A DNA stretch of 64,000 bases from Phycisphaeraceae bacterium (GTDB lineage: Bacteria > Planctomycetota > Phycisphaerae > Phycisphaerales > Zrk34): NCBI GenBank assembly GCA_028282685.1, contig JANQHK010000154.1, positions 20,937 through 84,936 of the forward strand, read 5' to 3'. The translations under genes and the position numbers were made by a program. Under the pieces are notes generated by a model. It did no database searches. It saw only the letters and a program-made list of their open reading frames with translations, and was not told where the DNA came from. The stretch's first letter is position 1; each line of letters starts with the position of its first letter. Positions 61,786-64,000 of this stretch are shown piece by piece.

Positions 61786-62209
61786 GGACGCACCTGCGCT
61801 CACAGCGGCGCAGCTCCGGGATGCGCTGGTGTTTCGGGTTTACCGGGCCGACGAGGATTTAAGACAGTTAGCCGACTCGCTTGGTATTAACTTGCAGAAG
61901 CTGGCGAAGTTGGCGATTGATCCGAAAGTGGCTTGCACGTTGCGGGGTTTGCGCGAGCTGGCCGAATCGCAGAGTCAGCTCATTCTCAGCCGATGCCGTA
62001 TGACTGCCGCGGCGAAGCTGGTCGAACTGGCCGGGCAGAGCGAAGACGGAGAGCTGGCGCGCAAGGCCAGCGTGGATTTGTTGAAGCTGGAGCTGCTGCC
62101 CCGATCCAATACTCCCGTTGAGCCGACGTCCGCTGCGTCCAAGCCGCGTGTCAGTCAAACCAAAATTCTGGAAGCGCTGGAGAGGATGGGCCGTGACGAG
62201 TCCGATTGA
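61775..62209 (+). CDS. Small helical protein, candidate small terminase subunit
   Basis: 144 residues, predicted almost fully helical, with an HTH-like segment RQLADSLGINLQKLAKLAI. Position immediately upstream of and overlapping the large terminase gene by 17 bases suggests a DNA-recognising small terminase. There is no direct family match; the role rests on context. Confidence 0.5.
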   Translation: MSHEDAPALTAAQLRDALVFRVYRADEDLRQLADSLGINLQKLAKLAIDPKVACTLRGLRELAESQSQLILSRCRMTAAAKLVELAGQSEDGELARKASVDLLKLELLPRSNTPVEPTSAASKPRVSQTKILEALERMGRDESD

Positions 62210-63659
62210 ATGGGATCAACAGATTCCCATGGCGTTGCGCGATATCCGTCCGCGCACCGAGCCCCAGTTGCGCGCCTGGATCAAGGCGATGCTGGGTATC
62301 ACGGTTCCCGTGGCGCCGCGCTGCGCGGGACACGATTCTCCGATGGCATACCTGGGCCATGTGTTTTTCGAGCGGCCGGGCGATGTGATCGTCTGGGCCA
62401 ACCGCGGCGGCGGCAAAACGTTCTACGGCGCCCTGGCCACACTGCTCGACCTGATGTTCAAGCCCGGCATCGAGGTGCGCATTCTCGGCGGCAGTCTCGA
62501 TCAGTCGACCAAGATGTATCGGTACCTGCGCTGGATGATCGATCGGCCCGTGCTGCGCGATCTTCTGGATGGCCGCATCACGCAACGCGGCTTGCGCCTG
62601 ATCAACGGCAGCGGCGTGGAACTGTTGGCCCAGTCACAAACTTCCGTGCGCGGCCAGCGCGTTCAGAAACTGCGGTGCGACGAGGTCGAACTTTTCGACC
62701 GTGATGTCTGGGAAGCAGCCCAGTTTGTTACGCGCTCGGCTCGGTGCGGTGAAATTCAGGTACGTGGTTCGGTGGAGGCGCTGTCCACCATGCACCGGCC
62801 GTTCGGACTGATGAGCGAACTGATCGGCCAGGCCCGTTCCGATCAGCGATGGAAAACGCTCAAGTGGTGCGTGCTGGATGTGATGGATCGCTGCGAGGCC
62901 GACCGCGATTGCCAGGCATGTCCGCTGCTTGACTCCTGTGCCCGGCGTGCAAAGCAATGGCGGGGATTTTTGCGAGTCGAAGACGTGCTCGCCCAGCGCC
63001 GACGCAGCTCCGAGTTGTGTTTTGATGCCGAAATGCTCTGCCGACGACCGAGCCGCTCCGACGCGGTGTTTCCCCGGTTCGATCCCGCGGAGCACGTGGT
63101 TCCCGTTGAGCCGGACCGCAACGCCATGTGGATCGGCGGCGTGGACTTCGGCCTGCGCAGTCCGTTCGTCATGCTTTGGGCTCAGGTGCGCCCGACCGAC
63201 CAAAGTATTCCGCGCATTGAAGTGATCGATGAGTACATCGTCAGCGATCGGATGCTCGATGAGCATCTGCGTGAAATGGAGAATCGGCCGTGGCCTCGAC
63301 CGTCATGGCTGGGGGTCGATCCCGCCGGTCATCAGCGCAACGAGCAGACGGGTTTGAGCAACATCGCCGTGCTGCGCCGGGTCGGGTATCGTATCCGATC
63401 GGCGCGCCGACTTCTGACCGAAGGCCTGGAGCATGTTCGATGTCGTTTGGAACGTCACGATACGGCGCAACCGGCATTGGTGATCCACCCGCGTTGCCGC
63501 GGCTTGATTGAAGCGATGCGCTGCTACCACTTCGATCCCGATCGCCCGGACCATCCCCATCCGGTCAAGGACGGCTACGACCATCCGGTCGATGCGTTGC
63601 GTTATATGACGATCAACCTGGAGATGCGCGGCGGCCGCGCCCAAGTACGCTCATATTAG
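62193..63659 (+). CDS. Terminase large subunit-like ATPase/nuclease with four-Cys insert
   Basis: 488 residues from a GTG with GGAGAGG upstream. ATPase domain: Walker A ANRGGGKT (69-76) and Walker B LRCDEVELF (Asp163, Glu164). RNase H-like nuclease domain: Asp318 in GGVDFGLRSP, Asp376 in GVDPAGHQ and DGYDHPVDALRYM near 455-467. Between them is C234-x5-C240-x2-C243-x5-C249, a probable zinc or iron-sulphur site not typical of phage terminases I know. Terminases cut and pump DNA into phage heads. No head gene is visible upstream. Confidence 0.85.
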   Translation: MTSPIEWDQQIPMALRDIRPRTEPQLRAWIKAMLGITVPVAPRCAGHDSPMAYLGHVFFERPGDVIVWANRGGGKTFYGALATLLDLMFKPGIEVRILGGSLDQSTKMYRYLRWMIDRPVLRDLLDGRITQRGLRLINGSGVELLAQSQTSVRGQRVQKLRCDEVELFDRDVWEAAQFVTRSARCGEIQVRGSVEALSTMHRPFGLMSELIGQARSDQRWKTLKWCVLDVMDRCEADRDCQACPLLDSCARRAKQWRGFLRVEDVLAQRRRSSELCFDAEMLCRRPSRSDAVFPRFDPAEHVVPVEPDRNAMWIGGVDFGLRSPFVMLWAQVRPTDQSIPRIEVIDEYIVSDRMLDEHLREMENRPWPRPSWLGVDPAGHQRNEQTGLSNIAVLRRVGYRIRSARRLLTEGLEHVRCRLERHDTAQPALVIHPRCRGLIEAMRCYHFDPDRPDHPHPVKDGYDHPVDALRYMTINLEMRGGRAQVRSY

Positions 63660-63788
63660 GTCACATCGAGACTCGGTTGGCTGGGATAAGTATCGACTCA
63701 ATTCTAGGTTACAGCAATTGTGAAGGAAGTGTTGATTTTTTTGTTTCGTCGCAGTTCCCCCGGAAGGAAGTGGAAACAAAAAATTAAC

Positions 63789-63821
63789 TTGACAATCCGG
63801 TTCCCCACGATGAGAATCGTG
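63789..63821 (+). promoter_or_regulatory. Promoter with palindromic operator after the terminase gene
   Basis: TTGACA (63789-63794), 17-base spacer, GAGAAT (63812-63817). A perfect inverted repeat CACGAT-GAGA-ATCGTG (63806-63821) covers the -10 box, so binding there would block transcription. Confidence 0.6.
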
Positions 63822-63847
63822 TTTGACTATTGCCGCCGGAGGACACC

Positions 63848-63961
63848 GTGGGGACGTCTGGAAAAAACCATCACAGTTCATCCAGCGGAACGCGTTCATC
63901 GAACGCGTCACCTGTCGCCCAGTCCGGTATACCCGTACAAGCCATGCATGAACTATCATGA
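63848..63961 (+). CDS. Small ORF of 37 residues
   Basis: GTG start with GGAGG 5 bases upstream. The product (MGTSGKNHHSSSSGTRSSNA...) is Ser/His-rich and has no recognised domain. Its stop overlaps an ATG at 63958 (ATGA), so it could be a coupled leader for the gene that runs off the window. Confidence 0.4.
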   Translation: MGTSGKNHHSSSSGTRSSNASPVAQSGIPVQAMHELS

Positions 63962-64000
63962 AACTTGGAGCATCCCACATGTCGCACGCACCCATTCTGA
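63958..64000 (+). CDS. Start of a further gene, cut by the window edge
   Basis: Frame MKLGASHMSHAPIL is open to the end of the window. The inner ATG at 63979 has GGAG 8 bases upstream and may be the true start. Too short to identify; portal or head genes commonly follow a terminase. Confidence 0.35.
   Translation, partial: MKLGASHMSHAPIL

Noticed and set aside
1..64000. CRISPR array or insertion sequence
   Set aside because: No regularly spaced direct repeats, Cas genes, transposases or terminal inverted repeats with target duplications were seen by eye.

Overview
The window looks like a chromosomal stretch of a Gram-negative, GC-rich member of the Planctomycetota, probably the Phycisphaerae side. 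This is an inference from gene content: a lipid A pathway with an LpxC-FabZ fusion next to BamA and an OmpH/Skp-like chaperone, a PEP-CTERM/exosortase exopolysaccharide locus, a prepilin-type exported protein, a BtpA-family protein and an EF-G paralogue. No rRNA, tRNA, CRISPR array or insertion sequence was recognised.

Layout. 0-9.8 kb: 3'-truncated GH95 fucosidase-like gene, EF-G-like GTPase behind a long structured leader with a ten-codon ORF and a terminator, PAP2 phosphatase, GT39 transferase, nadE, GT4 transferase. 10-20.9 kb: MBL hydrolase, a methyltransferase/flippase-like pair, GT2 transferase, BtpA protein, PhoD-like phosphatase, TrkH/TrkA potassium uptake, ilvC. 21-23.9 kb: stand-alone MshEN-type protein, then an AT-richer type II restriction-modification island (methyltransferase, unrecognised probable nuclease, controller protein). 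24-30.5 kb: bamA, ompH-like, lpxD, lpxC-fabZ, lpxA in one direction. 30.7-38 kb: HDOD-GGDEF protein, recO, a TIGR01777 epimerase, ParA-like ATPase, a VanZ-MurJ fusion, a class I amidotransferase-like hydrolase. 38-40 kb: His-rich exported protein, prepilin-like protein and PEP-CTERM protein. 40-41.8 kb: second restriction-modification pair, PaeR7I/XhoI-like. 41.8-46.3 kb: lipA, DinB/HxlR divergon, redoxin, DsbD-alpha-like protein, ACT-domain protein. 46.6-57.2 kb: Wza-like lipoprotein, exosortase, EpsI, giant TPR protein, Wzz/BY-kinase-like protein. These probably export and assemble an exopolysaccharide and sort PEP-CTERM proteins such as the one at 39.3 kb.

58.3-64 kb is the most unusual region. 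A self-cleaving-type S24 repressor diverges from a tightly overlapping operon of a small HTH protein, an ABC ATPase, a GNAT protein, a ParB-like protein, a possible small terminase and a large terminase with a four-cysteine insert. No capsid, portal or integrase gene is visible before the window ends. It could be the packaging end of a prophage or gene-transfer-agent-like element, or a different system built on a terminase.

A recurring oddity is short repetitive word DNA in intergenic gaps (6.99, 9.85, 10.97, 20.89 kb) that also appears as in-frame insertions or tails inside nadE, lipA, the amidotransferase-like gene and the flippase-like gene. Starts were chosen from ribosome-binding sites, signal peptides and family alignments from memory; no database search was run.
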